Shown here in pieces: positions 38,497 to 47,229 of a DNA stretch of 64,000 nucleotides. Source of the stretch: G963664115 sp965263045 (GTDB lineage Bacteria; Acidobacteriota; Terriglobia; 20CM-2-55-15). Under the pieces are notes generated by a model. That model searched no databases. It was not told the origin of the DNA and worked only from the letters and a program-made list of their open reading frames with translations. The stretch spans positions 4,340,001 to 4,404,000 of the forward strand of contig CBDHGK010000041.1 of assembly GCA_965263045.1 (NCBI GenBank). Direction: 5' to 3'. The translations under genes and the position numbers were made by a program. The number at the start of each line of letters is the position of its first letter. Positions within the stretch are counted from its first letter, which is position 1.

Positions 38497-38927
38497 CAGA
38501 GATTCCAGTTACACACTTTCCAGACGTGCTCGCGCACGCCGCCGCCCACGTGTGTCTTGATCTCAAAAATGCTTCCAAATCGAGCCTCGACCCGCACCGC
38601 AGACTCTCTAAAACTGCTGCTCCGGAACCCACACTCCTCGTCGCCACCCCGCCACTCGCCCTTGTCGAGTCCCGTCCCGTGACAATTTCAACCCGCATTC
38701 CCGTACTTTCTCCATAGCCCACCGCGTCCGCCGCAAACGCCACCGGCTTCCTTCAAACGTCGTTATCGAAAGTGCCCGAAAATCTCGTCCCCACGACGCT
38801 TTCTCGCTCGGCACTTCCGATGAACGCTAAATGTTTGAACGAAGCCGCTGGCGCGGCGGACGCTGCGCGTGGGCTGACCGAGGGGTGATCGTCAGACTGT
38901 AGAGTGTGGGCCTCAAAGGAGGCCCAC

Positions 38928-39824
38928 ATGACTGATTTGCGGAAACGGATGCTGGAAGAACTCCAGCGCCGCAATTTCTCTCCAACAACAATCCGAACCT
39001 ATCTGCGAGTCGTTGAAGACTTCGCTCGCTATTTTGGCACGCGCCCCGATCGTCTCAGCCAGCAACACCTGCGGCAGTATCAGTTGCATTTGATCCAGGA
39101 GCGAAAGCTCGCGATCAAGACTGTAGGTCTGCACATTGCCGCGCTGCGATTCTTCTTTGTGAAGACGCTACGGCGTCCATACCTGAAGCTGGATCTCCCG
39201 TATCCCAAGATGCCGAAGCGACTGCCGACTGTTCTGAGCAAAGAGGAGGTCACCCAACTGATCGGCTCCGCAAACAACCTGCTCGATTACACGATGCTGA
39301 TGACCTTGTATGCCACTGGAATGCGTCGGGCCGAGTTGATCGGGTTGAAGGTCCAGGACATCGATAGCCAGCGCATGATCATCCACATCCGTCAGGGCAA
39401 GCGCAACCGGGATCGCGATGTGCCATTGCCGCCAAAGCTGCTGAATACACTACGGGAGTACTGGCTCTGGATGAAGCCTGGGACCTATTTGTTTCCCGGC
39501 ATGGTCGACAACTGGCGTGCCGACAAACCCCTCACGTCCAAGTGCGTGTGGTTGGCGGTACAAAATGCGGCGAAACGTGCCGGAATCAAGAAGCGTGTAT
39601 CGCCGCACACGCTGCGTCACAGCTGGGCCACCCACCTACTGGAGAATGGCACCGATCTGCGCACCATTCAGATGTTGATGGGTCACTCGGACCTGCGAGC
39701 CACCAGCGTCTATCTGCACTTGTCTCGCCGTCATTTGCAGACGGTCGCCAATCCCGTAGAGACCCTGCCGGTTTCCAGGCTCGATACGGTGAAGCGCTCC
39801 AGAAAAAGGAAGCAGAAACAATGA
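38928..39824 (+). CDS. Tyrosine recombinase, copy B
   Basis: Identical in sequence to the recombinase at 36422-37318, with the same R-K-H-R-H-Y residues and the same hairpin over its ribosome site. It is intact and would be active if copy A is. Confidence 0.9.
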   Translation: MTDLRKRMLEELQRRNFSPTTIRTYLRVVEDFARYFGTRPDRLSQQHLRQYQLHLIQERKLAIKTVGLHIAALRFFFVKTLRRPYLKLDLPYPKMPKRLPTVLSKEEVTQLIGSANNLLDYTMLMTLYATGMRRAELIGLKVQDIDSQRMIIHIRQGKRNRDRDVPLPPKLLNTLREYWLWMKPGTYLFPGMVDNWRADKPLTSKCVWLAVQNAAKRAGIKKRVSPHTLRHSWATHLLENGTDLRTIQMLMGHSDLRATSVYLHLSRRHLQTVANPVETLPVSRLDTVKRSRKRKQKQ

Positions 39825-41002
39825 CGCGGTCCGCCGTGGAGGTGGCCGACATCCTGCGCGCGCGGGGCAACGACTTCATCGACCGTCATCGAAACAGAAT
39901 CGATTTCCAGCAGCTGAAGGTGATGCATGCCATCGTGCGTTGCCGAACAGCCGCTCTTGGCGGTCATATCGATGCCTGCCCGCGATGTGGGGGCGAGGGG
40001 ACCATCTCCTACAACTCATGCCGTAATCGCCATTGTCCGAAATGCCAGACTCAGGCGCGTCAGCGCTGGATCGCAGCCAGAGAACGTGAACTTCTCGCGA
40101 CACGATACTTCCATGTCGTGTTCACGCTGCCAAAGGAACTACATGCGCTTGTCCTGCAGAATCCGGTTGAACTCTATAACCTGCTGTTCCGCACCGTGGC
40201 CGAGACGCTGCGGGAGGTCGCGAGAAATCCCAAACACCTTGGCGCCGAGATCGGCTTCTTCCTCATCCTGCACACATGGGGACAAAACGTGCTGTTTCAT
40301 CCTCACCTCCACTGCGTCGTTCCCGCCGGTGGAATCGCACCGGACCGTTCGCGATGGATTCGGCCGCGCTACCCTTTCTTCCTGCCTGTAAAGGTTCTGG
40401 GGAAAATATTCCGGGGAAAGTTCGTTGACGGATTGCGGAAGGCGTTTCGCAGAGAGTGCCTGACCTTCGCGGGACAGATCCAGCAGTTATCCGAACCGAA
40501 GAGCTTCGCGGCTTTCCTGCGACCGTTATTTCGCCAACCTTGGGTCGTCTATGCGAAGCCGGCATTCGGTGGGCCCGAACAGGTATTACGCTATCTCGGA
40601 CGCTATACCCACCGTGTTGCCATCTCCAATCATCGATTGTTGTCCTTCGACGGCGGCTAGGTCACGTTCCGTTGGCGGGATTACGCGCGTGGCAACAAAT
40701 CAAGAACGATGACGGTTTCCGCCGCCGAGTTCATCCGCCGCTTCCTCCTCCACGTGCTGCCGAAAGGTTTTGTCCGCATCCGACATTTCGGTTTCATGGC
40801 GAACGCACAACGTTCCGCATCCATGGAACTTTGTCATCGTTTGTTAGGAATGGCGTCGACCGATCCTCACGAGGAAGCCCCTGCGAGCGACTCGGCCGGG
40901 TTATGTCCCGTCTGTCAGACCCCGATGAAGGTCATCGAGAGGCTGACCGCTGCGCAGATCGCATGGAGCTTCACTTCCATATGCTTTGCAGATACGTCGT
41001 AG
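39821..41002 (+). pseudogene. IS91-family transposase, copy B (nonsense mutation)
   Basis: Same as copy A except that codon 280 is TAG (40658-40660) where copy A has CAG. The stop removes the last 114 residues, including the distal domain, so this copy should be inactive. The frame after the stop is otherwise open to 41002. Confidence 0.88.
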
Positions 41003-41342
41003 CAGAGATTCCAGTTACACACTTTCCAGACGTGCTCGCGCACGCCGCCGCCCACGTGTGTCTTGATCTCAAAAATGCTTCCAAATCGAGCCTCGACCCG
41101 CACCGCAGACTCTCTAAAACTGCTGCTCCGGAACCCACACTCCTCGTCGCCACCCCGCCACTCGCCCTTGTCGAGTCCCGTCCCGTGACAATTTCAACCC
41201 GCATTCCCGTACTTTCTCCATAGCCCACCGCGTCCGCCGCAAACGCCACCGGCTTCCTTCAAACGTCGTTATCGAAAGTGCCCGAAAATCTCGTCCCCAC
41301 GACGCTTTCTCGCTCGGCACTTCCGATGAACGCTAAATGTTT

Positions 41343-41640
41343 GTCGAGAGTTTACCTTCTGATTGCGTCTAACCCCCTCCTCTAGTATCTTTTGTCGAGT
41401 TTCTCACGGTTCTTTCAGCGACACATTTTCAACATGAATCCGGCACCAAACTCGGCCACTACGAGATTCTGTCTATGCGCGATAACGGCAATGGGTCCAG
41501 TGTGGCCGTAAAAGGTTTGAATGAGGATGGGTCTCCCAAAATCGTACAGGGCTTATCTGCCAATATACGGAGTCCAGGGAGAATGCAATTACGTGGGAGG
41601 ATTTGGCATTCGTGATGAAAAATGGTGACGGTTCCGCGTC
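41343..41640 (+). pseudogene. Kinase start remnant and MFS leader region
   Basis: From about 41431 a start like MESGTKLGHYEIL is readable, but one G is missing after the ATG (AACATGAATCC here, AACATGGAATCC at 21495). It then changes abruptly to sequence resembling a propeller blade (LNEDGSPKIVQGLSAN), so the kinase middle was deleted. The upstream 60 bp resemble those before 21498. Confidence 0.55.
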
Positions 41641-43092
41641 ATGAATAAAAGCGTCTTGAACAGGTCGAGAATTCGCTGGGATTTTATCATTGGCGGCAGC
41701 ATGTGTCTGGGGTATGCGGCGTTGATGCTCTGCCAGACGACCGTCGGCGTTGCGGGACCGGCGATGCTTCTTGATACCGACATCGAACTGACGATAACGG
41801 CATTCGGTGCGATTCTGGGCTGGGGCATGGCGGGTAACCTTTTGGGCAAACTCACGAATGGAGTCCTTGCCGATAAATTCGGAGGGCGCAAGATATTTGT
41901 TCTGGCTATCTGCGTTGCCGCCATCGCCATCTGCTCGTTTGGGATGGTTTCAGAAAGGAGCAGCTTTTTTCTGTTTTATTTCCTCACCCTTTTTGCCAAA
42001 TCTGCTGGTTGGCCGGCCATGGCCAATCTCATCAAGGTGTGGTTCGCGAAGCAGAAGCACGGGCGAATGTGGGGAATTATTTCCACGAGTTCCCGCGCGA
42101 GCGCCGTGGGAGCTACGCTTCTTCTCAGCAGTCTGTTGCTCATCGTGTCGTGGAGAGGGCTATTTTTTGTGGCTGCTGCTATCACGGCTATCGTTGTCGC
42201 AGTGCTTGCTAAGCTGCTTAAGGGCGCCCCGTCAGAGCTTATCTTGTCGCTTCCCGACAACTCGAAGACCGGGAGACCAATGTCAGGTCGGACACAGGTT
42301 CATCCTTTGGACGAACTGAAAACCTTCGAAGCATTGGCTGTCTTTTTTAAGAGTCCGCGCTTTTGGTTGATCAGCATCAGTCTGATGGGCTTGGCAGTTT
42401 TGTTTGAATTTCAAGTCTTTATTCCCATCTATCTCAGTGAGTCATTCGGTTTATCGCCCGCTCAGGCCGGCACAGCATCGTCCATTTTCCCACTAGGTTG
42501 TCTGATCGGAGTTTTCGCTGGAGGATTTGTCTATGACAAGCTCTCGAAAAAGGCGTTGACTGCTACTTTGGGCGGCATGTCGGGTTTGGGTTTGCTGTGT
42601 CTTACGTTCCTATTGATGCTTTCCAATATCGACTTGAATACGCGATTGGAACTTATGCTCACCATTGGCACGATTTTCGTATTCGGCTGTGCAATCTCAC
42701 CGGCCTATTATTTGCCAATGAGCGTGTTTTCAATAAACTTTGGCGGCAGGCATTGCGGCCTATTAATCGGACTCATCGATGCAATCGGATATACCGGCGC
42801 GATGGTGTTTGATTTTGTGGGAGGTTCGGTCGCTGACCAGCAGGGGGGATGGCAGATTTTCCTGACTATTCTCGTCCTTGTCTCCTTGACGGTGACGGTT
42901 ACCATGACGCTATTTCTGTATCTAGGAGTCTGTCGGGAATTGGCTCCCTCGAACCAAGAATCAACAACTTACGAGGCATCCTTGGTCTGTAAGTTATTGA
43001 TTCTTGGTTGCAGAATTCTTATTCCCGACAGGCTCCTAGATTTTCGCCATTCGTTACCACTACGGAAATACAATTTGGAATTTCAAGTATGA
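41641..43092 (+). CDS. MFS transporter with MITE-derived insert
   Basis: A 483-aa major facilitator protein with about 12 membrane helices. MFS markers include GVLADKFGGRK after the second helix, WRGLFFVAAA, and GGFVYDKLSKK in the second half. After the last helix (TVTMTLFLYL) come 38 codons that derive from the MITE at 42926-43035, then DFRHSLPLRKYNLEFQV and the stop. The insert plus its CTAG copy is 114 bp, so the frame is preserved with no stop. Substrate unknown. The transporter core is unaffected, so it may still work. Confidence 0.83.
   Translation: MNKSVLNRSRIRWDFIIGGSMCLGYAALMLCQTTVGVAGPAMLLDTDIELTITAFGAILGWGMAGNLLGKLTNGVLADKFGGRKIFVLAICVAAIAICSFGMVSERSSFFLFYFLTLFAKSAGWPAMANLIKVWFAKQKHGRMWGIISTSSRASAVGATLLLSSLLLIVSWRGLFFVAAAITAIVVAVLAKLLKGAPSELILSLPDNSKTGRPMSGRTQVHPLDELKTFEALAVFFKSPRFWLISISLMGLAVLFEFQVFIPIYLSESFGLSPAQAGTASSIFPLGCLIGVFAGGFVYDKLSKKALTATLGGMSGLGLLCLTFLLMLSNIDLNTRLELMLTIGTIFVFGCAISPAYYLPMSVFSINFGGRHCGLLIGLIDAIGYTGAMVFDFVGGSVADQQGGWQIFLTILVLVSLTVTVTMTLFLYLGVCRELAPSNQESTTYEASLVCKLLILGCRILIPDRLLDFRHSLPLRKYNLEFQV
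42926..43035. mobile_element. 110-bp MITE with IS1182-like ends
   Basis: Termini GAGTCTGTCGGGAAT and its inverse (14 of 15 match) are flanked by CTAG (42922-42925 and 43036-43039). Inside, AACCAAGAATCA...ACTTA pairs with TAAGT...TGATTCTTGGTT, so most of the element can fold into one long hairpin. The outer bases GAGTCTG equal those of the IS1182 at 11345, which suggests a related enzyme moved it. Confidence 0.85.
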
Positions 43093-43714
43093 GCACTCGA
43101 AAAAGTACTGAAGGAACGCGGGTCCCGTGAAGCAGGCCGGACACGGAGCTCGCATGCAACAGGACGACGTGCGGCACGTCCGGCGTGAGGGCGGCACGCA
43201 CCTCTTCTGCGTGATCGTAAAGCGCCACGGGTAGTGCCCCGGTGAGGAGGTTCCGCCGTCGGCAATCCCCGACCCCAAAGCCGACCACCGGCATGGAGAT
43301 CGCGATCCGGATTTCGTCGATCAGGATCGCGCGCAGGTCGACATCGGGTTCGATCACAGCGGCCCGGTCCGGGGGCTGAACCGAAAGCCAGTGGCCGATG
43401 CGGGCCTCGATTTCGTCGAGCGGATTGCCGCGGTCCCGCGCCACCAGGAGAAGCGTTGAGATGAGGTGGTCGAGTTCCAACTTGGGACAGGAGATGACGT
43501 CGGGATCCCGATTCCGGACATGGAACCCGGAGCCCTGGCGCCGTTCGACCCAGCCCGCGTCGGCCAGCCCGCGGTAGGCTGCCCGCACGGTGTTCGGGTG
43601 TATCCCGAAACGCCGCCCGATCTCAAACGTAGTGGGCAGTCGTTCGCCGGGAGGAAGATCCGCACTCACGATCCCAAGCACGATCGGTGTCTTCAGTTGC
43701 TCTTGAAGTGACAC
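43019..43714 (-). CDS. GntR-family regulator (copy B, altered C-terminus)
   Basis: From GTG 43714: a winged-helix domain (LPTTFEIGRRFGIHPNTVRAAYRGLADAGWVERRQGSG, residues about 27-66) of GntR/YtrA-like type, followed by about 130 residues of a possible effector domain. After TRVPS (about 43110) the frame runs into DNA resembling a kinase C-terminal tag read backwards and then into the MITE, so the true C-terminus is lost. It is divergent from the VCBS gene and likely its regulator. The copy-A version keeps only 46 residues. Confidence 0.65.
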   Translation of the reverse strand: MSLQEQLKTPIVLGIVSADLPPGERLPTTFEIGRRFGIHPNTVRAAYRGLADAGWVERRQGSGFHVRNRDPDVISCPKLELDHLISTLLLVARDRGNPLDEIEARIGHWLSVQPPDRAAVIEPDVDLRAILIDEIRIAISMPVVGFGVGDCRRRNLLTGALPVALYDHAEEVRAALTPDVPHVVLLHASSVSGLLHGTRVPSVLFRVLILEIPNCISVVVTNGENLGACRE

Positions 43715-43893
43715 CTCACTCGTCTTCGAAGCCAGATCCTCTTAAGTGATCGCTCTCAGCGTCGGCCTGTTCCACCCGACTGTCATTTTCCAGGCGTTCC
43801 GGCAGAATCTCGACCCGTTTGTGACAGTTGAAAAACTGCGACAGTCGGGCTTCTGGCCCCGACCGCCAAACCCTAGAGTGCAGGGGTGAGGTG

Positions 43894-45597
43894 ATGGACA
43901 TGACGGATCGATCAATTTCCTGGGATCGTGCCATTGGGATCAGCCGGGTTCTCCCTATATATCAACGAAGCCTGCTCTCCATACTGGTTTTCGGAGTATT
44001 GCTTTCGGGATGCCTGACAGCGCGAACGAGGCAGAGCGATCCGCCTGCTGCCGCGGTATTCAATTTCGAGCAGTACGAGGTCGCCATCGGCGCCGCGAAT
44101 CGACAGACCGTTCTAACGGGGTTCCTTTTCGGTGGCGCCGTGGCCGAACTTGCCGTGGTGACCACCGACGAGAGCGAGGACCGCCGCGTGCGCATCTACG
44201 CGTTCGGCGACGGCGCCTGGATGCTCAGACTCGAGGGAACGCTCGGTCCCGATGTGCTGTTCGTCGATGTGGCCAACATCGGCGGACGCGACCGGCTGGT
44301 CACCTACGAGCCCGGCCGTCTGAACTGGTTCGATCCCGAATCGGCGACGGAACGTGCGCTGGTAGCGGTGACTTCCAACTTCAATCCGCCTCGCAAAGGC
44401 GAAATCCCGCATGTAGACATCACTCGGGACGTAAACGACGACGACCGCGACGACCTGGTCGTGCCGGACGTCGATGGCTTTTGGGTGTTCATCCAGATGA
44501 GCGCCGGCGCGTTCGCCGACCCAGTGAAGATCGGCCCCCCCACCGACATGAGTGGGATCTACGGGTCCGACGGATATCGGTACGACCCCTGGTCTCAGAG
44601 CCGTGTCCACGAGCTGGACTACAACCACGATGGTCGCAGCGACCTGGTGTTCTGGAACGAGAACCACTTCGAGGTGCACACCCAAGACGAGCGTGGGCTG
44701 TTTGCCCCGGCGGCCAGGACCTTCACTACCGATGTGGCATTCGACTCTGACGGTCTCTCCTCGCTCGCCACCGGAGACATGACAGGAAGGGTGCTGCACT
44801 CGTTGGCCGACTTGAACGGGGACGGCGTCGGGGATCTCGTAGTTCACTCGCTGGAGGGCAGGAGCATTTCCAGCAAGCATTCCACCTATGAGGTGCATTT
44901 CGGCACACCCACAGCCGATGACGGCACCGTGTTCGCACAGGGCGTCGACATCGCGTTCCAGTCGGACGACAGAATTCAGCTCGGGATGGAACCCCACGAC
45001 TTCGATCGAGACGGCCAGGTGGAGCTGATGATCACAACCATCCACGTCAGGTTCCTCGAAAACAGTCTCTGGAAGAGAATCAAGGGTTTCATGGGTGATG
45101 ACATCTGGCTGGATCTCGAGTTCTACCGAATGGAAAAAGGTCGCTACCCCGACACACCCAACACCACCCGCAGAATCGCGTTAGACGGTGTGCCCAGCCA
45201 TCGTGAGCCGGGGTGGGTAACCCTGGACCTCGTGCTTCGAGGGGCGACGCACGAGAGCCGGAACACTCAAAAGAGTTGGCCGCGTGCGTTCAACACGACG
45301 TTGCGCATCGGGGATGTGACCGGCGACGGCCGCTCAGACCTGCTCATCGCGGATCACCCTCGGATCATGAACGCCAGTGTCGGCGTGGGGGGGCCGGGCC
45401 TGTTCGCCCCGCGGCATCAGGAGGTGGCCCTCGACATCCCCAACGACGAGGAATACACCTGGCTGGTGGACCTCAACCAGGACGGCAAACAGGACATCCT
45501 CATGCATCGCCCGTTCACTCTAAGAGATGCTCACGGAGCCCGGAGACTGCCGCCCGGAACCGAGCCGCATCGGGTGACGATGCTGATCGCCCGATGA
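43894..45597 (+). CDS. VCBS/FG-GAP repeat lipoprotein (copy B)
   Basis: Same 567-residue product as 6628-8331: lipobox LLSGC, then a propeller with DxNxDG-type calcium loops. I see no amino-acid difference between the copies. It lies in the same GntR (divergent), VCBS, OMP order and with the same Shine-Dalgarno GGGGTGAGG. The full identity against a diverged neighbour gene suggests recent duplication or gene conversion. Confidence 0.85.
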   Translation: MDMTDRSISWDRAIGISRVLPIYQRSLLSILVFGVLLSGCLTARTRQSDPPAAAVFNFEQYEVAIGAANRQTVLTGFLFGGAVAELAVVTTDESEDRRVRIYAFGDGAWMLRLEGTLGPDVLFVDVANIGGRDRLVTYEPGRLNWFDPESATERALVAVTSNFNPPRKGEIPHVDITRDVNDDDRDDLVVPDVDGFWVFIQMSAGAFADPVKIGPPTDMSGIYGSDGYRYDPWSQSRVHELDYNHDGRSDLVFWNENHFEVHTQDERGLFAPAARTFTTDVAFDSDGLSSLATGDMTGRVLHSLADLNGDGVGDLVVHSLEGRSISSKHSTYEVHFGTPTADDGTVFAQGVDIAFQSDDRIQLGMEPHDFDRDGQVELMITTIHVRFLENSLWKRIKGFMGDDIWLDLEFYRMEKGRYPDTPNTTRRIALDGVPSHREPGWVTLDLVLRGATHESRNTQKSWPRAFNTTLRIGDVTGDGRSDLLIADHPRIMNASVGVGGPGLFAPRHQEVALDIPNDEEYTWLVDLNQDGKQDILMHRPFTLRDAHGARRLPPGTEPHRVTMLIAR

Positions 45598-45625
45598 GCA
45601 AAATCATAGCGGAGGAACAACGCAC

Positions 45626-46252
45626 ATGATCAAGGCACTCGCTGCAATACTGTTCTCGGTCCTGCTCTGCCTCGGGTCCGTTGTCGACGGCAGCGCTCAG
45701 CGGTCCACGACTCAAGGCTGGGTATTCGGTCTGGAACTCGGAGGAACGGCCATCTCCTTCCAGAACGAGCCGAGTGACAGAGGAGGACTCGTGGGCGCTC
45801 GGGCCGGCTATGGCCTCAACGGGATCGTCACACCGTACCTGGGCATATACGAAGCCGACGTCGACGTCCGGGGGTTTGATGCCTTCGACAAAGTGACATT
45901 TGGCCACATCGACCTCGGGGTGAGGCTGCACTTGGCCAATAGCCGCCGCCGGTGGGTCCCTTATGGCGACCTTGCTGTTACATTCTGGCCTGTGAGCGAC
46001 GTTAAGAAGCACCAGGAACGGACCACCACCGACTTCGGGGGAAGGGCGACCTCCAGCCTGGGAGGCGGACTCGCCATCTACCTGTCTGAGGCGTGGGCCC
46101 TCGATGTGAACTTCAAGAGAGGCACGGGAGGGTTCAGAGACATCGAGCTTGACAACATCTCGTGTGGCGGGACGAGCGAACATTTGCACACATTCCTCGA
46201 CATCTGGGCCGAATCGGCTCGGTTCACCATCGGGCTTTCGTGGTGGCCGTAG
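45626..46252 (+). CDS. Outer-membrane beta-barrel protein (copy B)
   Basis: A 208-aa paralogue of 8360-8986 with the same signal peptide and barrel-like strands. Four substitutions separate them, three in the segment around residues 170-185 (KDIEVDNISR in copy A, RDIELDNISC here) and one near residue 77. The new Cys in copy B is unusual for an outer-membrane barrel. Confidence 0.75.
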   Translation: MIKALAAILFSVLLCLGSVVDGSAQRSTTQGWVFGLELGGTAISFQNEPSDRGGLVGARAGYGLNGIVTPYLGIYEADVDVRGFDAFDKVTFGHIDLGVRLHLANSRRRWVPYGDLAVTFWPVSDVKKHQERTTTDFGGRATSSLGGGLAIYLSEAWALDVNFKRGTGGFRDIELDNISCGGTSEHLHTFLDIWAESARFTIGLSWWP

Positions 46253-46403
46253 CCCGAGAGCGGAAGTGGGTTGCGCCGCGAGATGCGAGGGCACCGTTTG
46301 GGGGACGGATAGGAGATTCAAAACGCCCAGGCGGCCTGCGGAGCAAGGTCGGGTGAGCCTTTCTGCGGTAGCAGGGATGATTCTGGTCGGCGTCATCGCT
46401 AGA

Positions 46404-46739
46404 ATCGCCTTGTTCTGGTAGTTCCCGTACTTGAGGCACTTGCCTGCACGATCATTCGTCCCGGGCTGAACAAATCACCCTGAGAAACAATACCGTCAAA
46501 TCGTGCGAAATGACCTGAAAGCAAAGCCCATATGAATCCCCGTGTACTGGTCAGTTACTCCCTCGTATTGGCGCTGGTGATCGCGTCCCGGACCGCATGT
46601 GCGCAGCCCAGCGCGGGAACTCCGAACGTCAACGAGGCAGGTTCCGATAGTCGGGCGACGACACCATAAAGGAGCTTTTCTTCCTGATTCGGAGGCCGGT
46701 AGTCGTCGATAGCCACAAAGGAACTCTGGAAGCTCCGCT
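46404..46739 (+). other. Intergenic with a short secreted-peptide frame
   Basis: ATG 46532 to TAA 46667-46669 encodes 45 residues with a signal-peptide-like start (VLVSYSLVLALVIASRTACAQ). It could be the stub of a truncated secreted protein gene. No Shine-Dalgarno site is clear (AAAGC only). Nothing else is recognisable here. Confidence 0.35.
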
Positions 46740-47135
46740 CTAGAACTGTCCACTTGACGGGGAGCTTACGGACTGACTGCCTTTGGCACCCGCGCCGGCT
46801 GCATGGATCGCCTTGGTCTCTTCGTCATGCGTCTGGAGCACCGTCGATAGCTTTGTGATTTCGATCAGATTCCGAACGCGCTCCGTCGGATTCAACAGCG
46901 TGACCGTGCCCGCGAAATCCCTAAGTGTGAGATGGATGAGAATGATCTCTTCGAGTCCGGCGCTGTCGATATAGGAAACCTCACTGAGGTTTAGAACGAG
47001 ATTGACCCCTTTTTCTCCGACGAGCAGGCTCATGGCCTCGCGAAACTGCAATGTGGATTCGCCTGCACACAATCGACCGGCCACATCGATAATCTGCACG
47101 CCACGGTCGGTCCGCGTATTCAAGGAGAGTGTCAT
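46740..47135 (-). CDS. STAS-domain anti-sigma factor antagonist
   Basis: 131 residues from ATG 47135. The STAS fold is clear: GVQIIDVAGRLCAGEST, VNLVLNLSEVSYIDSAGLEE and a final helix. Ser58 in the IDSAG motif is the position phosphorylated in SpoIIAA/RsbV proteins by their kinase partner. A Ser/Ala/Gly-rich 30-residue tail is added. No RsbW-like kinase is nearby. It lies 95 nt downstream of the BON gene in the same direction, with a 32-bp palindrome between them. Confidence 0.88.
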   Translation of the reverse strand: MTLSLNTRTDRGVQIIDVAGRLCAGESTLQFREAMSLLVGEKGVNLVLNLSEVSYIDSAGLEEIILIHLTLRDFAGTVTLLNPTERVRNLIEITKLSTVLQTHDEETKAIHAAGAGAKGSQSVSSPSSGQF

Positions 47136-47170
47136 AACCACCTTCTGTTTATTTGCTGAGTGAGCGACAT

Positions 47171-47202
47171 GGAACGTTTCCAGTGATCACTGGAAACGTT
47201 CC
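47171..47202. promoter_or_regulatory. Perfect 32-bp palindrome between BON and STAS genes
   Basis: The 32 bases starting GGAACGTTTCC and centred on TGATCA read the same on both strands. There is no U-run after it in either direction, so it is not a standard terminator. It may be a dimer-binding operator or an mRNA processing or attenuation hairpin that separates expression of the two genes. Confidence 0.6.
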
Positions 47203-47229
47203 CGGTAGTGCCAGTTGACGTCCCATCGT

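Larger units (their letters stand above)
36331..38836 (+). mobile_element. IS91-type unit with recombinase gene, copy A
   Basis: A 2506-bp unit beginning GAACGAAGCCGCTGG and ending CGCTAAATGTTT, followed head to tail by copy B. Each boundary carries GTTT. It encodes a tyrosine recombinase and an IS91-family transposase in overlapping frames, with about 340 bp of non-coding DNA at the 3' end that may hold the replication end signal. Confidence 0.82.
38837..41342 (+). mobile_element. IS91-type unit with recombinase gene, copy B
   Basis: A 2506-bp head-to-tail repeat of copy A. The only difference I find is C to T at 40658 (38152 in copy A). It ends in GTTT at the junction to host DNA. Confidence 0.82.
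43571..46403. repeat. 2.83-kb segmental duplication, copy B
   Basis: Direct copy of 6305-9136. Left of it the GntR gene continues, whereas in copy A it does not, so copy B is nearer the ancestral arrangement on this side. On the right it ends 4 nt after GGCGTCATCGC, without the 104-bp repeat. Confidence 0.88.

Noticed and set aside
24865..40660. Recoding of TAG as a sense codon
   Set aside because: In IS91 the sister copy has CAG at the position, and other broken genes have TAA, so independent nonsense mutations are simpler. Many genes use TAG as their normal stop.
36331..41342. Integron or genomic-island integrase with attachment sites
   Set aside because: The recombinase is part of a repeated IS91-type unit, and there is no cassette array, tRNA gene or attC-like structure.
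47171..47202. Rho-independent terminator after the BON gene
   Set aside because: The stem is a perfect palindrome without loop bases, and no U-run follows on the minus strand.
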